Assembly (NCBI GenBank): GCA_905181735.1
Contig: CAJIYR010000010.1
Coordinates: forward strand, 1 to 64,000
Direction of reading: 5' to 3'
Length of the DNA: 64,000 nucleotides
DNA from: an uncultured Hyphomicrobiales bacterium
GTDB taxonomy: Bacteria; Pseudomonadota; Alphaproteobacteria; Rhizobiales; TMED25
Each line of letters begins with the position of its first letter. Positions within the stretch are counted from its first letter, which is position 1. This document shows positions 37,016-47,104 of this stretch, in pieces. Under the pieces are notes generated by a model. That model worked only from the letters and a program-made list of their open reading frames with translations, was not told the origin of the DNA and searched no databases. The position numbers were made by a program, and so were the translations under genes.

Positions 37016-38296
37016 TTAAATAAATTCCTTAAACACATCAATTCCAGGAAATTTTGCAGAATCTCCAAGTTCTTCTTCAATTCTCAAGAGTTGGTTATAT
37101 TTAGCTGTCCGATCAGATCTCGACAACGATCCTGTCTTAATTTGACCGCAATTAGTAGCTACAGCAATATCAGCAATTGTTGTATCTTCTGTTTCTCCAG
37201 AACGATGAGATAATATACAATTATAGCCTTCTTTGTGAGCTAAACTTATAGTTTCTAATGTTTCTGTTAGTGTACCAATTTGATTAACTTTAATAAGTAT
37301 GGAATTTGCAATTTTTCTCTCAATACCTCTCTTAAGCCTTTCTTTATTTGTAACAAAAAGATCATCTCCAACGAGTTGACATTTGGATCCAATCTCTGAA
37401 GTTAAACTTTTCCAACCTTCCCAATCATCTTCGTCCATTCCGTCTTCAATAGATATAATTGGGTACTTAGCTATTAAATCATTGTAAAAAGAAACCATCT
37501 CAGAAGAAGAGTAAGGTTTGTTATCATTGTTTAGGTTGTATGATTTGTCTTTATAAAATTCACTTGATGCAGCGTCTATTGCCAACATAACATCTTTTCC
37601 TGGCTGATAACCAGCAGCAGATATAGAAATCATGATAATATCTAATACTTCTTCAGTTGTTTGAATATCAGGTGCAAAACCACCTTCGTCTCCAACAGAT
37701 GTATTATAGTTAGATTTTTTTAAATTATCTTTTAAAACTTTAAAAATTTCAGCACCAATTCTCAAGCTTTCTCGGAAAGATGATACGTTGAATGGTATTA
37801 TCATAAACTCTTGTATGTTTATCGGGTTATCTGCATGTGCTCCACCATTTAAAATATTCATCATAGGAACTGGCATTATTGATTCTGAGGAAGTTGATAA
37901 ATATTTATACAAAGGTATTTTATTGGCAGCAGCTGCTGACTTTGCAATAGCAAGAGAAACACCAAGTATGGCATTTGCACCTAACTTGCTTTTATTTTTT
38001 GTTCCATCTAATTCTATTAAAATCTTATCTACATTACTTTGATCAGTAGAATCCTTTCCAATAATAGATTTTTTGATAACTGAATTAACAGATTGAACGG
38101 CATTTTGAACACCCATACCTTTATATCTTTTGCCTCCGTCCCTTAGTTCAACAGCTTCGTGAACACCAGTTGAAGCACCAGATGGAACTGAAGCTCTACC
38201 TATCGAGCCGTCTTCTAAAGTAACATCAACTTCAACAGTTGGGTTTCCCCTGCTATCAAGTATCTCTCTACCCTTAACATCAATGATTTTAAACAT
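37016..38296 (-). CDS. eno: Enolase
   Basis: Glycolytic enzyme of 426 residues converting 2-phosphoglycerate to phosphoenolpyruvate; in many proteobacteria it also joins the RNA degradosome. Landmarks are [16 protein letters not shown] (N-terminus), [29 protein letters not shown], the magnesium-binding [12 protein letters not shown] and VGDDLFVTN, and [20 protein letters not shown] near residue 362. It is 25 bases upstream of the FtsB-like gene and 34 bases downstream of kdsA. Confidence 0.97.
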   Translation of the reverse strand: MFKIIDVKGREILDSRGNPTVEVDVTLEDGSIGRASVPSGASTGVHEAVELRDGGKRYKGMGVQNAVQSVNSVIKKSIIGKDSTDQSNVDKILIELDGTKNKSKLGANAILGVSLAIAKSAAAANKIPLYKYLSTSSESIMPVPMMNILNGGAHADNPINIQEFMIIPFNVSSFRESLRIGAEIFKVLKDNLKKSNYNTSVGDEGGFAPDIQTTEEVLDIIMISISAAGYQPGKDVMLAIDAASSEFYKDKSYNLNNDNKPYSSSEMVSFYNDLIAKYPIISIEDGMDEDDWEGWKSLTSEIGSKCQLVGDDLFVTNKERLKRGIERKIANSILIKVNQIGTLTETLETISLAHKEGYNCILSHRSGETEDTTIADIAVATNCGQIKTGSLSRSDRTAKYNQLLRIEEELGDSAKFPGIDVFKEFI

Positions 38297-38330
38297 TAAA
38301 TACCTCTTTATTTGTTTCTATAAGAATATA

Positions 38331-39161
38331 TTATTTTTTTGCGAGACTATCGAACATTTTTAACTTTTCAAGAAAATTAGGCATGTCAGTTAAATCAACC
38401 ATATTATCTCCATCTGATATAGCCTTTTTAGGGTTATCATGCGTTTCAATAAATATTGATGAAATTCCAATTGAAACTGCAGCAATTGAGAGTGTTTCGA
38501 TAAAGTCTTTTTCCCCAGTACTTTTTTGACCAGATCCTCCGGGAAGTTGTATCGAATGGGTTGCATCGAAGACAACAGGAATATCATAATCTTTCATAAT
38601 TTTTAGAGATCTGTAATCAACAATAAGATTATTGTAACCGAACATTGTCCCTCTTTCGGTTAGTAAAATATTTTTATTGCCACTAAATGTAACTTTTTCA
38701 ATAACATTTCTTATATCAAAAGCTGACATAAATTGCGCTTTTTTTAAATTAACAATTAAGCCAGTATTTGCCGCTGCAATTAGCAAATCAGTTTGTCGTA
38801 ATAAAAATGCAGGGATCTGTACTATATCAACGACATCAGTAATCAGATTGCATTGCTCCGGTAAGTGCACATCTGTAAGAATTGGAATATTATGGATATT
38901 TTTAATTTCGTCAAAAACACATAGCGCTCTATCGAGGCCGATACCTCTTTTACTATGTATACTTGTTCTATTAGCTTTATCAAAAGATGTTTTGAAAATA
39001 AAATTCAAATCAAGATTCCTACATATCTCATCTAATTTACAAGCCATATCAATTGCATGTTGTTTGCTTTCCAAAGCACATGGGCCAGCAATTAGTGTCA
39101 GAGGATCTTTATTAGAAATATTGTAATTATTTAAATTAATAGTATTATTTGAAATGGCCAT
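38331..39161 (-). CDS. kdsA: 3-deoxy-8-phosphooctulonate (Kdo-8-P) synthase
   Basis: Condenses arabinose-5-phosphate with phosphoenolpyruvate to make the Kdo precursor of lipopolysaccharide. It has 276 residues. LIAGPCALESK (about 23-33), FKTSFDKANRTSIHSKRG (about 56-73), LTDVHLPEQC and LLTERGTMFGYNNL match the family, with FDATHSIQLPGG near residue 195. Its presence implies a Kdo-containing outer membrane. Enolase, 34 bases downstream, supplies its substrate phosphoenolpyruvate. Confidence 0.96.
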   Translation of the reverse strand: MAISNNTINLNNYNISNKDPLTLIAGPCALESKQHAIDMACKLDEICRNLDLNFIFKTSFDKANRTSIHSKRGIGLDRALCVFDEIKNIHNIPILTDVHLPEQCNLITDVVDIVQIPAFLLRQTDLLIAAANTGLIVNLKKAQFMSAFDIRNVIEKVTFSGNKNILLTERGTMFGYNNLIVDYRSLKIMKDYDIPVVFDATHSIQLPGGSGQKSTGEKDFIETLSIAAVSIGISSIFIETHDNPKKAISDGDNMVDLTDMPNFLEKLKMFDSLAKK

Positions 39162-39207
39162 TTTATCAATCGCTTAATAGGTTAAAGTATCTGTATATAA
39201 TAGATAA

Positions 39208-40263
39208 CTAGAATAAGTAAACAAATCTTTCATCGACTTCCAATCCAACAATATCATTAATTTTATTTGTTACAATACCAGGAACTGTCATTCGTACCAT
39301 TGACTCATCAATTACATTTATTAACGTAAGTCTAGTTGTTTGACCCATAAAATTAACATATTTAATTTTAAACATATTATTAGTTTTTGGTTTTGATATT
39401 TTGAATGCATGGTCTCTGATCAAGATATCGACTTTATCTCCATCTATAAGTTTTGAATCTTTAAAACTTCCAATATTACTTTTAGCATAACCATCGGCAG
39501 CAATTCCTGTAAATTCATTAACTCCAGAAAATAATTTAACAGTATTTTTATCTATTGGATCCAAAAAGAGCTCTTCACTTGTTCCAACTTGAATCACTTC
39601 CCCTTCTCTCATTAACACAATCCTATCACCCATTAACATTGCCTCTTCGGGATCATGTGTAACTAAAATTATTGAGACATCGCTTTTTTTTAGAATAGAA
39701 ATAGTTTCTTCCCTAAGAGATTCTCTAAGAGATCTATCAAGACCTGAAAACGGTTCGTCCATTAACAATATCATCGGCTCAGGTGCAATTGCTCTAGCTA
39801 ATGCAACCCTCTGCTGCTCTCCTCCAGATAACATGTGTGGATAAGAGTTACGGTATTTATCTAATCCAACATTTTTAATAGTTTTGTTTATTTTATTGAT
39901 ACGATCATTTGGTTTAAGGTTATCAAGCCCATAAGCAATGTTCTCTTCAACAGTTAAATGTGGGAATAAAGCGTATTCTTGAAACATTAACCCAATTGAT
40001 CGTGAATTTGCTGGAATATTAACATTTTCACCAGATATTTCTTCTTCGTTAATAAATATAGTTCCAAATGACTGGTCTTCTAGCCCAGCTACTACCCTCA
40101 AAAGAGTAGTCTTTCCACAACCTGAATTACCCAATAAACATAAAACTTCTCCAGGATATACGCTTATATTTATGTTTGTTAAAATATGTTTATCTTCTTT
40201 TTTTTTACACAATGAATCTATTCGAAGTCTTGGTATGCAGAGATAATTTGTTATTTTTTCCAT
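39208..40263 (-). CDS. FbpC/CysA-like ABC transporter ATP-binding protein without adjacent partners
   Basis: ATPase of 351 residues. Walker A is GNSGCGKTTLLRV, the signature is MLSGGEQQRVALARAI, Walker B is MILLMDEPFSGLD, and the switch histidine is in ILVTHDPEEAM. The last 110 residues look like a TOBE-type regulatory domain (DPIDKNTVKLFSGVNEFTG onward). The arrangement is that of ferric-iron or other inorganic-ion importers. No permease or binding-protein gene is next to it: kdsA and scpB flank it on the same strand. Partners must be elsewhere, or it serves more than one system. Confidence 0.87.
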   Translation of the reverse strand: MEKITNYLCIPRLRIDSLCKKKEDKHILTNINISVYPGEVLCLLGNSGCGKTTLLRVVAGLEDQSFGTIFINEEEISGENVNIPANSRSIGLMFQEYALFPHLTVEENIAYGLDNLKPNDRINKINKTIKNVGLDKYRNSYPHMLSGGEQQRVALARAIAPEPMILLMDEPFSGLDRSLRESLREETISILKKSDVSIILVTHDPEEAMLMGDRIVLMREGEVIQVGTSEELFLDPIDKNTVKLFSGVNEFTGIAADGYAKSNIGSFKDSKLIDGDKVDILIRDHAFKISKPKTNNMFKIKYVNFMGQTTRLTLINVIDESMVRMTVPGIVTNKINDIVGLEVDERFVYLF

Positions 40264-40285
40264 AAGCCTTTTTCTATACAGTTAT

Positions 40286-40960
40286 TTACAAATTATTGAT
40301 AATATTCACGGTTTCATTGCCATCAAAATCCTTGTCTAAGGTATCTAGCAGACCGTCTCGTTTTAGATCATCTAGATTTGGCAGATGTTTAATTTCATCT
40401 AAACCAAAATCAATTAAAAACTTATCCGTAGTTTTATATAAGATCGGTCTTCCTGGACTTTGTTTCTTTCCAGCAATTTTAATCCAATTTAATTCTAAAA
40501 GTGCATCTAGCGATCCCTTGCTAATACTAACACCTCTAATCTCTTCAATTTCAGCTCTTGTAGAAGGTTGGTGATAAGCAATAATCGCCAATGTTTCTTT
40601 TGCTGCGTTAGATAATTCTTTGCTTTCGTTAATTTTAAATTCCATTAAATAACTTAGATCACTTGCGGTAACAAATAAGCAATAATTATTATTATATATA
40701 AAATTAATACCTTTATTATTATAATCTAATTTTATTTTTTCAAAGACTTTAAAGAGATAATCATAATCATTACCAGATATCATTGACAACAAATATTCAT
40801 GACTTAATGGTTCGTTGCAGGAAAAAACAAGGGCTTCTATGATACGAATATCATTATCAATTTGATCATAATTTTTATTTTTATTTAAATTATCATTAAA
40901 ATCATGTTTATTGATTTTATTAAATTTAACCTTAGATAGTAATTTTTTTTTCAACATCAT
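40286..40960 (-). CDS. scpB: Chromosome segregation/condensation protein ScpB
   Basis: Kleisin-associated condensin subunit of 224 residues with tandem winged helices. IRIIEALVFSCNEPLSHEYL (about 38-57) opens the first, and KETLAIIAYHQPSTRAEIEEIRG with a KSPGRPILYKTT-like segment (here KQSPGRPILYKTT) marks the second. The first 35 residues are lysine- and asparagine-rich and probably disordered; a start at a later codon is possible but not needed. It works with ScpA and SMC to compact the chromosome. scpA is 19 bases upstream. Confidence 0.93.
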   Translation of the reverse strand: MMLKKKLLSKVKFNKINKHDFNDNLNKNKNYDQIDNDIRIIEALVFSCNEPLSHEYLLSMISGNDYDYLFKVFEKIKLDYNNKGINFIYNNNYCLFVTASDLSYLMEFKINESKELSNAAKETLAIIAYHQPSTRAEIEEIRGVSISKGSLDALLELNWIKIAGKKQSPGRPILYKTTDKFLIDFGLDEIKHLPNLDDLKRDGLLDTLDKDFDGNETVNIINNL

Positions 40961-40979
40961 TTTATTGTTTTTATTCCAA

Positions 40980-41744
40980 TTAATCAGATTTTATAAATAT
41001 ATCATCAAAATTTTTATTTTGCCTTAAATTTATCTTGCCTTCTTTAGCTAGCTGAAGCAATGCAATAAATGAACTGGCTTTTTTACTAATATTGTTAACA
41101 CTATTAGTATTCGAATGTTGCAAAATATTATCAAAAGTTATCCATTTACTTAGCAACGAAAATAATGAAATTATATTTTTTCTAGCTGCATCAATTGAAA
41201 TTATATTTAATTTTATAAAAGATAACTGCTTTGGTTTATCTATTTTATTTATAGAAATATACGTTTTAATTAGATTAAAAAGAGAATTTTGATAAACGGT
41301 ATCAGTAATTTCATTGGCATATTCAGGCATTCCCCTTAAGAAAATATCCCTGCCTATTATCTTTTTTTGAAAGAGTATTTTTGAAGAATTTCTCATTGCA
41401 TCTAATCTCTTCAATCTATGAGATAATAATTCTCCTAAAAAATCTGCATCGACTTCCTCTTCATTATCATTTGGTATTAATAATTTACTTTTAAGAAAGG
41501 CAAGCCAGGTTGCCATCACAAGATAGTCAGCAGCAATTTCAATTTCTAAATTTACCATATTAGATATATAATCTATGTATTGCTGGGATAATTCTGAGAT
41601 TGAAATTTGAGTTAAGTCAACCTTTTGAGATCGAGCTAACATCAAAAGTAAATCAATCGGTCCTTCAAATCCATTTATATCTATTGTGAAATTCTTGTTA
41701 TCATTACTAGATACTAATGTATTATTTTTATTTAATTTATTCAT
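40980..41744 (-). CDS. scpA: Segregation and condensation protein ScpA
   Basis: Kleisin subunit of the SMC-ScpAB condensin, 254 residues from the ATG at 41744 (a TTG at 41762 is also in frame but less likely). The family opening FEGPIDLLLMLARSQKVDLTQISI (about 27-50) is clear, followed by DYLVMATWLAFLKSKLLIP and a C-terminal winged helix with SKKASSFIALLQLAKEGKINLRQN. It precedes scpB and follows nagZ by 36 bases, the standard alphaproteobacterial order. Confidence 0.94.
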   Translation of the reverse strand: MNKLNKNNTLVSSNDNKNFTIDINGFEGPIDLLLMLARSQKVDLTQISISELSQQYIDYISNMVNLEIEIAADYLVMATWLAFLKSKLLIPNDNEEEVDADFLGELLSHRLKRLDAMRNSSKILFQKKIIGRDIFLRGMPEYANEITDTVYQNSLFNLIKTYISINKIDKPKQLSFIKLNIISIDAARKNIISLFSLLSKWITFDNILQHSNTNSVNNISKKASSFIALLQLAKEGKINLRQNKNFDDIFIKSD

Positions 41745-41780
41745 TTTTATAAATTGAACCAATAAATGATATATTAAAAT

Positions 41781-42776
41781 TTATTTCGTTAAAATGTTTA
41801 ACTCTTTTTGATACGAAATACGATCGACCTTATTATCTTTTTTCTGACATAAATTCATATAATACTCTAGCTTATTAGTATTTAGTTTTGGTATTAGATC
41901 TAAATTTTCATATACCTCTTCATTTCTTGCACCACAATGCAATAAGATATCACAACCAGCTGCAAATGCTTTAGAGATCTTGCTTCTCATATTGCCACCT
42001 AAAGCACCCATTGTAATGTCATCAGTAATTATTATCCCACAAAAATTTATTGATTCGCGAATTAGTTTAATAATAGCGCTTGAAAAGGTTGCTGGATTTA
42101 CTGGGTCTATATCCTCGTAGAGTACGTGAGCTGTCATGCATAATGGAAAATTATTCAACCGTACAAATGGCATAAAGTCAGTTTTACTCAGAATCTCTAA
42201 TGAATCTTTTACGATTGGGAGATCAATATGACTATCTTTATTTGCTCGACCGTGACCTGGAATATGTTTTATTAACGGTATGCATCCACCGTTAATAATG
42301 CCATTTGCCATTTCTATTCCAAGTTGAGATACTTTCTCAAAAGATTCTCCAAATGACCTGTTACCTATTACCTTGTGTGTTTCTGGTTGCGTTATATCTA
42401 ACACTGGAGAACAGTTAATGTTAATACCAACTTCGTTAAGTTCATCTGAGATTAAACTTCCAGTCAAAAAAGAAACCCTTTTGCCAGCACTCGGAGAATA
42501 ATCATAAATAGACCCAATATCTTGAAAACTAAGATATTGTTTCCAAATTGGACCCTTAAGTCTCTGAATTCTCCCTCCTTCTTGATCTATTAAAAAAGAT
42601 ACATTTCTATTTAGAAGTACTCTAATACTATTTATAAGACAAGTTAGTTGATATTTGTCTTCTATATTTCTATTAAAAAGTATTATCCCAAATGGATTAA
42701 TTTTTTTTAAATAGATTTCATCTTTTAGAGTGAGGAATAAACCAGGTATACCAACAACTGAACAGGATACATTCAT
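41781..42776 (-). CDS. nagZ: Beta-N-acetylhexosaminidase NagZ
   Basis: Cytoplasmic family GH3 glycosidase of 331 residues removing N-acetylglucosamine from anhydromuropeptides in peptidoglycan recycling. The active-site loop KHIPGHGRANKDSHIDLP (about 166-183) contains the conserved His and Asp pair. FLIDQEGGRIQRLKGP and the nucleophile segment GIIITDDITMGAL (about 245-257) are also clear. It begins two bases after the SPOR gene ends, so the two cell-wall genes are coupled. Confidence 0.95.
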   Translation of the reverse strand: MNVSCSVVGIPGLFLTLKDEIYLKKINPFGIILFNRNIEDKYQLTCLINSIRVLLNRNVSFLIDQEGGRIQRLKGPIWKQYLSFQDIGSIYDYSPSAGKRVSFLTGSLISDELNEVGININCSPVLDITQPETHKVIGNRSFGESFEKVSQLGIEMANGIINGGCIPLIKHIPGHGRANKDSHIDLPIVKDSLEILSKTDFMPFVRLNNFPLCMTAHVLYEDIDPVNPATFSSAIIKLIRESINFCGIIITDDITMGALGGNMRSKISKAFAAGCDILLHCGARNEEVYENLDLIPKLNTNKLEYYMNLCQKKDNKVDRISYQKELNILTK

Positions 42777-42778
42777 AT

Positions 42779-44044
42779 CTATTCTAATTCATTTACTATG
42801 CATCCAGCTAGACCTGAATCACGTAAAGATGAGCATAATTTTACAGCTTTAGATCTATCTAGAAATGGCCCAAGCCGAACTTTATACCAAGTACCTAAAT
42901 TACCTAAATTATCGACTTTAACTAAGTTAATATGTTCAGGATTATTTGCATTTAATAGTGTTGGGTATCTAAGTAATAAATTCTTATAATAATTGTCAGC
43001 TTCAAGCAAAGATTTTAATGAGGCAACCTGAACGCCGTAAAAATCCTTTTTGAATTCAAATATCTCATTATTAGCAGTATTCGTAGCAAGGGTTTCAAAT
43101 AAATTATTATTTAACATCCTACCTTTTATATCCAAGGGCTTTAACGTAGGTAATTTTTCTGGCCGATTTTCAATGTTGAATTCAGTATTGGTATCAAATT
43201 CAGCAACCGAAGATATAACGTCGTCATTTTTATTAATTATATCTTCTTCATTGATATCTATGAACGTTTCGGTTAACTTTATTGAAGTTTCAGTGTTGTT
43301 TGTTAAAATTGTTGCCCCCATGTTTAAATCAAATTCAGATTGAATCAAATTATTTTTATCTAATATTAATTCTTCTTTTTGATTAACCAAAACATTAAAA
43401 TCTCTATTTTCTAAGGATTTGTTTTGATCGGCATTTAACATCTTGTTATCCATACTGAAAGTTTCTAAATTTACAGTCATTTGGTCTAGTATATTTAAAT
43501 CCTTATCTACATCAACGGTAGAAACAAGTGTTGGAGTTTTTATAAACACACCAGAATTATTATTACTCGGCTCAATTGGTTCCGGTAGATCAATTTCTTT
43601 AAATTTAATGTCCTTTTCGCTTACTCTATCTAAATTATTATTAACCTCAAAGCCATCGATTGCTAAAATAGATTTTTCAGCCTCATCTAGAAGAGATCCG
43701 TCTGTATAAGAGGTGTTTATAATATTTTCGCCTACTAATTCTATATAATCGGGATCTACGATCGCATTATAAACTTTCGTAGTTTGAAATAATGCATCAT
43801 TATCATTATTAGCATTACTTGTAGGAATTGTTTTGAACGGATACATTGAATCTCTACTTACAATATCTACGTCATCAGACCTAGCATTATAATAAATGTA
43901 GATCAAAACTAAAGATATAAGCATAACAAGAACACCAAAAAGTAAAATAATATTCAATCTACTGAAAATAAAGCTATCTTCTTTTGCAAATATATTAATT
44001 TCTTTATTCTGGTTTAATGTGTTTTTATCCAATATAGACCTCAA
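42779..44044 (-). CDS. SPOR-domain membrane protein with long disordered linker
   Basis: Protein of 421 residues. One membrane helix lies at about residues 31-52; the short N-terminus is cytoplasmic. Residues about 55-335 are a long, acidic, Asn/Asp/Thr-rich stretch with little predicted structure. The last 80 residues form a SPOR domain (FYGVQVASLKSLLEADNYY, then GTWYKVRLGPFLDRSKAVKLC), which binds glycan strands stripped of stem peptides at division sites. It takes the FtsN-like position between argS and nagZ normal in alphaproteobacteria. Whether it is functionally FtsN is inference. Confidence 0.87.
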   Translation of the reverse strand: MRSILDKNTLNQNKEINIFAKEDSFIFSRLNIILLFGVLVMLISLVLIYIYYNARSDDVDIVSRDSMYPFKTIPTSNANNDNDALFQTTKVYNAIVDPDYIELVGENIINTSYTDGSLLDEAEKSILAIDGFEVNNNLDRVSEKDIKFKEIDLPEPIEPSNNNSGVFIKTPTLVSTVDVDKDLNILDQMTVNLETFSMDNKMLNADQNKSLENRDFNVLVNQKEELILDKNNLIQSEFDLNMGATILTNNTETSIKLTETFIDINEEDIINKNDDVISSVAEFDTNTEFNIENRPEKLPTLKPLDIKGRMLNNNLFETLATNTANNEIFEFKKDFYGVQVASLKSLLEADNYYKNLLLRYPTLLNANNPEHINLVKVDNLGNLGTWYKVRLGPFLDRSKAVKLCSSLRDSGLAGCIVNELE

Positions 44045-44056
44045 TATTTGACTAAT

Positions 44057-45820
44057 TTAGTTCATTTCTTTTGGAGCGTTGACACCAATTATATCTAAAC
44101 CTGATTTCAAGACATTACTTATTGCAAATAAAAGTGAGAGTCTTGATTTTGTTAAATCTTTATTACCAGAAATAATAAATCTTAAATTTTCATTATCATT
44201 ACCTTTGTTCCACAGGGAATGAAACTCCGAAGATAATTCATATAGATAATAGGCAATTCTATGTGGTTCATAAGTCTGCAATGTCAATTTTAAAATTTTT
44301 GGAAAATAGGATAATTTCTTTATTAATTTAATTTCTTGAATATCGTTTAATAAAGTATAATTTGAATTTTTTAAATCTTCATAATTAAACTTTATATTAA
44401 GATTAAATTCTTCTAATTTTCTCGATACAGAAAAAATCCTAGCGTATGCATATTGCACATAAAAAACTGGATTATCTCGTGATTTCTCTGTAACTTTTGA
44501 AAAATCAAAATCTAGTGGCGCGTCATTCTTTCTAAATAACATCATAAATCTAAGTGCATCACAACCAACCTCATCAACAACTTCGTTAATTGTAATAAAT
44601 TTATTTGCTCTTTTAGACATTGTAACAGGTTTACCATCTCTAAAAAGTTTAACTAGTTGACAGAGAACGATAGTTAAGTCCGCTTTCCCGTCAGTTATTG
44701 CATGTAACGATCCTTTTACTCTCTTCAGGTAACCCGCGTGATCAGCGCCCCAAATATTAACCATTTTTGAAAAACCACGATTATACTTATTGAAGTGATA
44801 AGCTATATCACTAGCAAAGTATGTATGAGAACCATCATTTTTTGTAACGGGTCTATCAACATCATCTCCATAATTCATTGATTTGAATAACTCTTGTTCG
44901 CGTTCATCGTATTCAACGTCGATAATCTTTTTAGGTTTTGGCAAGACGCCATAGTAGAGTAAATCTTTACTTCTAAGGGTATCTAAACAATCGACTAATT
45001 CGTTATTCTTAATTAACGACATTTCAGAAAAAAATACATCATGTTCAATGTTAATTTTTTTAAGATCTTCTTTTATAATCTTAAGAATAAAGTCAATAGT
45101 GCAATCTCTTAATATGCTTGAGTATTCAATCTGGTTCATATCAAGTAAAGCTGTACCATATTGATTGTAAATATATTCAGTCACAGGTTGCAGATATTCA
45201 CCTTTATATTCAATGTCAGCATCATTTGAATTTTCAACTGTACCGCTAAGTAATTTATATCGATGTAATACAGATTTTATTAATTCATTTATTTGACCGC
45301 CAGCATCATTAACATAATATTCCTTCGAGACATTGAAACCCATTTTATTGCAAAGGTTTGCAATTGTATCTCCAATTACAGCGCCCCTGCAATGACCTAT
45401 GTGAAGAGGACCGGTTGGATTTGCAGATACATATTCAACATTGATATTTTGATTATTACCCACATTTTCAAAACCAAATGTTTTTCCCTCATTGTTAATG
45501 TTTTCAATGCAGGAATACCAAATTGTATTTTTTAAATACAAATTTATAAAACCAGGACCGGCTAACTCAACACTATCAACCTCTTCAATTGTATTAAGTT
45601 CATTTATTAAATATTCAGAGAATTCCTTAAAAGATAAACTAGAAACATTTGACAAAACTAACAAGGCATTCGTAGAAAGATCTCCATTATTTTCATCTTT
45701 TGGTATTTCAAACTTTATATTTTGAAGTTTAATATCATTTTTAATGATTTTGTTATTAATTAACTTCTTACATAAATCATGCAAGAAGTTATCAAATTTA
45801 TTAAATATATCAGTGCTCAT
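44057..45820 (-). CDS. argS: Arginyl-tRNA synthetase
   Basis: Class I synthetase of 587 residues. HIGH motif: SANPTGPLHIGHCRGAVIGD near residue 131-150. The KMSK-type loop appears as PVTMSKRANKFITI (about 396-409), the relaxed form usual in this enzyme. The C-terminal anticodon-binding DALR domain ends the protein (EPHRIAYYLYELSSEFHSLWN). It lies 12 bases upstream of the SPOR gene and 56 bases downstream of dgt on the same strand. Confidence 0.96.
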   Translation of the reverse strand: MSTDIFNKFDNFLHDLCKKLINNKIIKNDIKLQNIKFEIPKDENNGDLSTNALLVLSNVSSLSFKEFSEYLINELNTIEEVDSVELAGPGFINLYLKNTIWYSCIENINNEGKTFGFENVGNNQNINVEYVSANPTGPLHIGHCRGAVIGDTIANLCNKMGFNVSKEYYVNDAGGQINELIKSVLHRYKLLSGTVENSNDADIEYKGEYLQPVTEYIYNQYGTALLDMNQIEYSSILRDCTIDFILKIIKEDLKKINIEHDVFFSEMSLIKNNELVDCLDTLRSKDLLYYGVLPKPKKIIDVEYDEREQELFKSMNYGDDVDRPVTKNDGSHTYFASDIAYHFNKYNRGFSKMVNIWGADHAGYLKRVKGSLHAITDGKADLTIVLCQLVKLFRDGKPVTMSKRANKFITINEVVDEVGCDALRFMMLFRKNDAPLDFDFSKVTEKSRDNPVFYVQYAYARIFSVSRKLEEFNLNIKFNYEDLKNSNYTLLNDIQEIKLIKKLSYFPKILKLTLQTYEPHRIAYYLYELSSEFHSLWNKGNDNENLRFIISGNKDLTKSRLSLLFAISNVLKSGLDIIGVNAPKEMN

Positions 45821-45876
45821 ATTCTATAATTATCATATATTAATTAAATAAATGTTTAATTTATAAATAGCAGATT

Positions 45877-47019
45877 TTATAAATTATTAAATTGTTTAAT
45901 TGCAAAACTATCACTCATACATGCAATAAAATCACAGATTAATCTATTGTTTGATTTATTGTTAACACCATAACTATTAAACCAATTATCTGGTAGAAAA
46001 TTTGGATTTTTAGAATAAAATTCAAACAATCTTTCTAGGGCTATTTTACCATATTCTGAATTATCTAGAACGTTTTTATTTTTATACATGTTTTTATATA
46101 AAAAATTTTTTATTTTTATAATTTCTACATTTAGTTTTTCTGAAAAATTAACAATTGTATCTTTGGACCGTCCGATGTCTGTGTATTTCGTGATATTAGA
46201 TTTTTCTATCCTTCGAGCAGACTCGTCAACAACATCGTGGATTAAATGATTAATCAAGCTTCTGATCATTTCGTATACTTTTATATTATTATCCATGGTA
46301 CCAAACTTTATGGTATTTTTATCTAGTATTTGATTAATAATAGAAATATCTTTTAAATCATTTATTGTAAAAAAACCTGCTCTTATACCATCATCTAAAT
46401 CATGACAATTATATGCAATATCATCAGATATTGATGCTATTTGCGCCTCAAGAGAAGGCTGAGAAGTCAGATCAAGTTTTTCTTCTTCGTTTAATCTTGA
46501 GTAAAATAATTTGCTTTTAATTACCTCGATATCAATTGGCCCATTATGCTTCAATACTCCTTCTAATGTATCTGTTGTGAGGTTAAGACCGTTAAAATTA
46601 GCGTATCTTTTTTCAATTTTAGTAATAATTCTATATGTTTGTATATTATGGTCAAAACCCTGGTCATCAGACATTATATTATCTAAAACATCCTCTCCAG
46701 CATGGCCAAATGGAGGGTGACCTAGGTCATGTGATAAGGAAATTGCTTCAGTTAGAGGTTCGTTTCCTCCAATAAATAAATTAAGAGATCTGGCTATTTG
46801 TGATACTTCAAGGGTATGTGTGAGTCTATTGCGATAATGATCGCCTTTATCAGATGTAAAAACTTGCGTCTTATTTGCTAATCTTCTAAATGCAACGGAA
46901 TGCATAATTCTATCCCTATCCCTATGATAGTCAGATCTATGTAAAAGAGGATCCTCTTTATAAAGTCGCCTAATAGCTTGATGGGGAATATCATTATTAA
47001 TTTTATTGTATACATTCAT
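45877..47019 (-). CDS. dgt: dGTP triphosphohydrolase-like HD-domain protein
   Basis: HD-superfamily enzyme hydrolysing deoxynucleoside triphosphates, 380 residues from the ATG at 47019 (MNVYNKIN); an in-frame ATG six codons earlier is possible. The metal-binding residues appear in RLTHTLEVSQIARSL and LSHDLGHPPFGHAGED (about 96-111), with HSVAFRRLANKTQVF before them and SISDDIAYNCHDLDDGI later. Diverges from erpA across a gap of 85 bases. The dgt-erpA-xthA neighbourhood is standard in alphaproteobacteria. Confidence 0.93.
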   Translation of the reverse strand: MNVYNKINNDIPHQAIRRLYKEDPLLHRSDYHRDRDRIMHSVAFRRLANKTQVFTSDKGDHYRNRLTHTLEVSQIARSLNLFIGGNEPLTEAISLSHDLGHPPFGHAGEDVLDNIMSDDQGFDHNIQTYRIITKIEKRYANFNGLNLTTDTLEGVLKHNGPIDIEVIKSKLFYSRLNEEEKLDLTSQPSLEAQIASISDDIAYNCHDLDDGIRAGFFTINDLKDISIINQILDKNTIKFGTMDNNIKVYEMIRSLINHLIHDVVDESARRIEKSNITKYTDIGRSKDTIVNFSEKLNVEIIKIKNFLYKNMYKNKNVLDNSEYGKIALERLFEFYSKNPNFLPDNWFNSYGVNNKSNNRLICDFIACMSDSFAIKQFNNL

Positions 47020-47090
47020 ATATGTTATTATAATCAAAATTATAGTTAAAGGTATATATTAGATATAATTATTTAAGATATACGACTTAT

Positions 47091-47096
47091 AGGAGA
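47091..47096 (+). promoter_or_regulatory. Shine-Dalgarno sequence deciding the erpA ATT start
   Basis: AGGAGA at 47091-47096 is a strong anti-Shine-Dalgarno match eight bases before ATT at 47105. The only other purine-rich candidate for the TTG at 47162 is absent. A TATAAT sequence at 47064-47069 could be the -10 box of the erpA promoter, but its -35 region is poor. Confidence 0.6.
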
Positions 47097-47104
47097 ATTA
47101 TACA

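Noticed and set aside
36676-37080. Long version of the FtsB-like gene starting at 37080
   Set aside because: It would overlap enolase by 65 bases, and the extra N-terminus is just antiparallel-frame enolase sequence. Starts at 36990 or 36978 fit the family.
38677-39126. Open frame of 149 codons opposite kdsA
   Set aside because: Shadow of a conserved enzyme; composition is that of an antisense translation.
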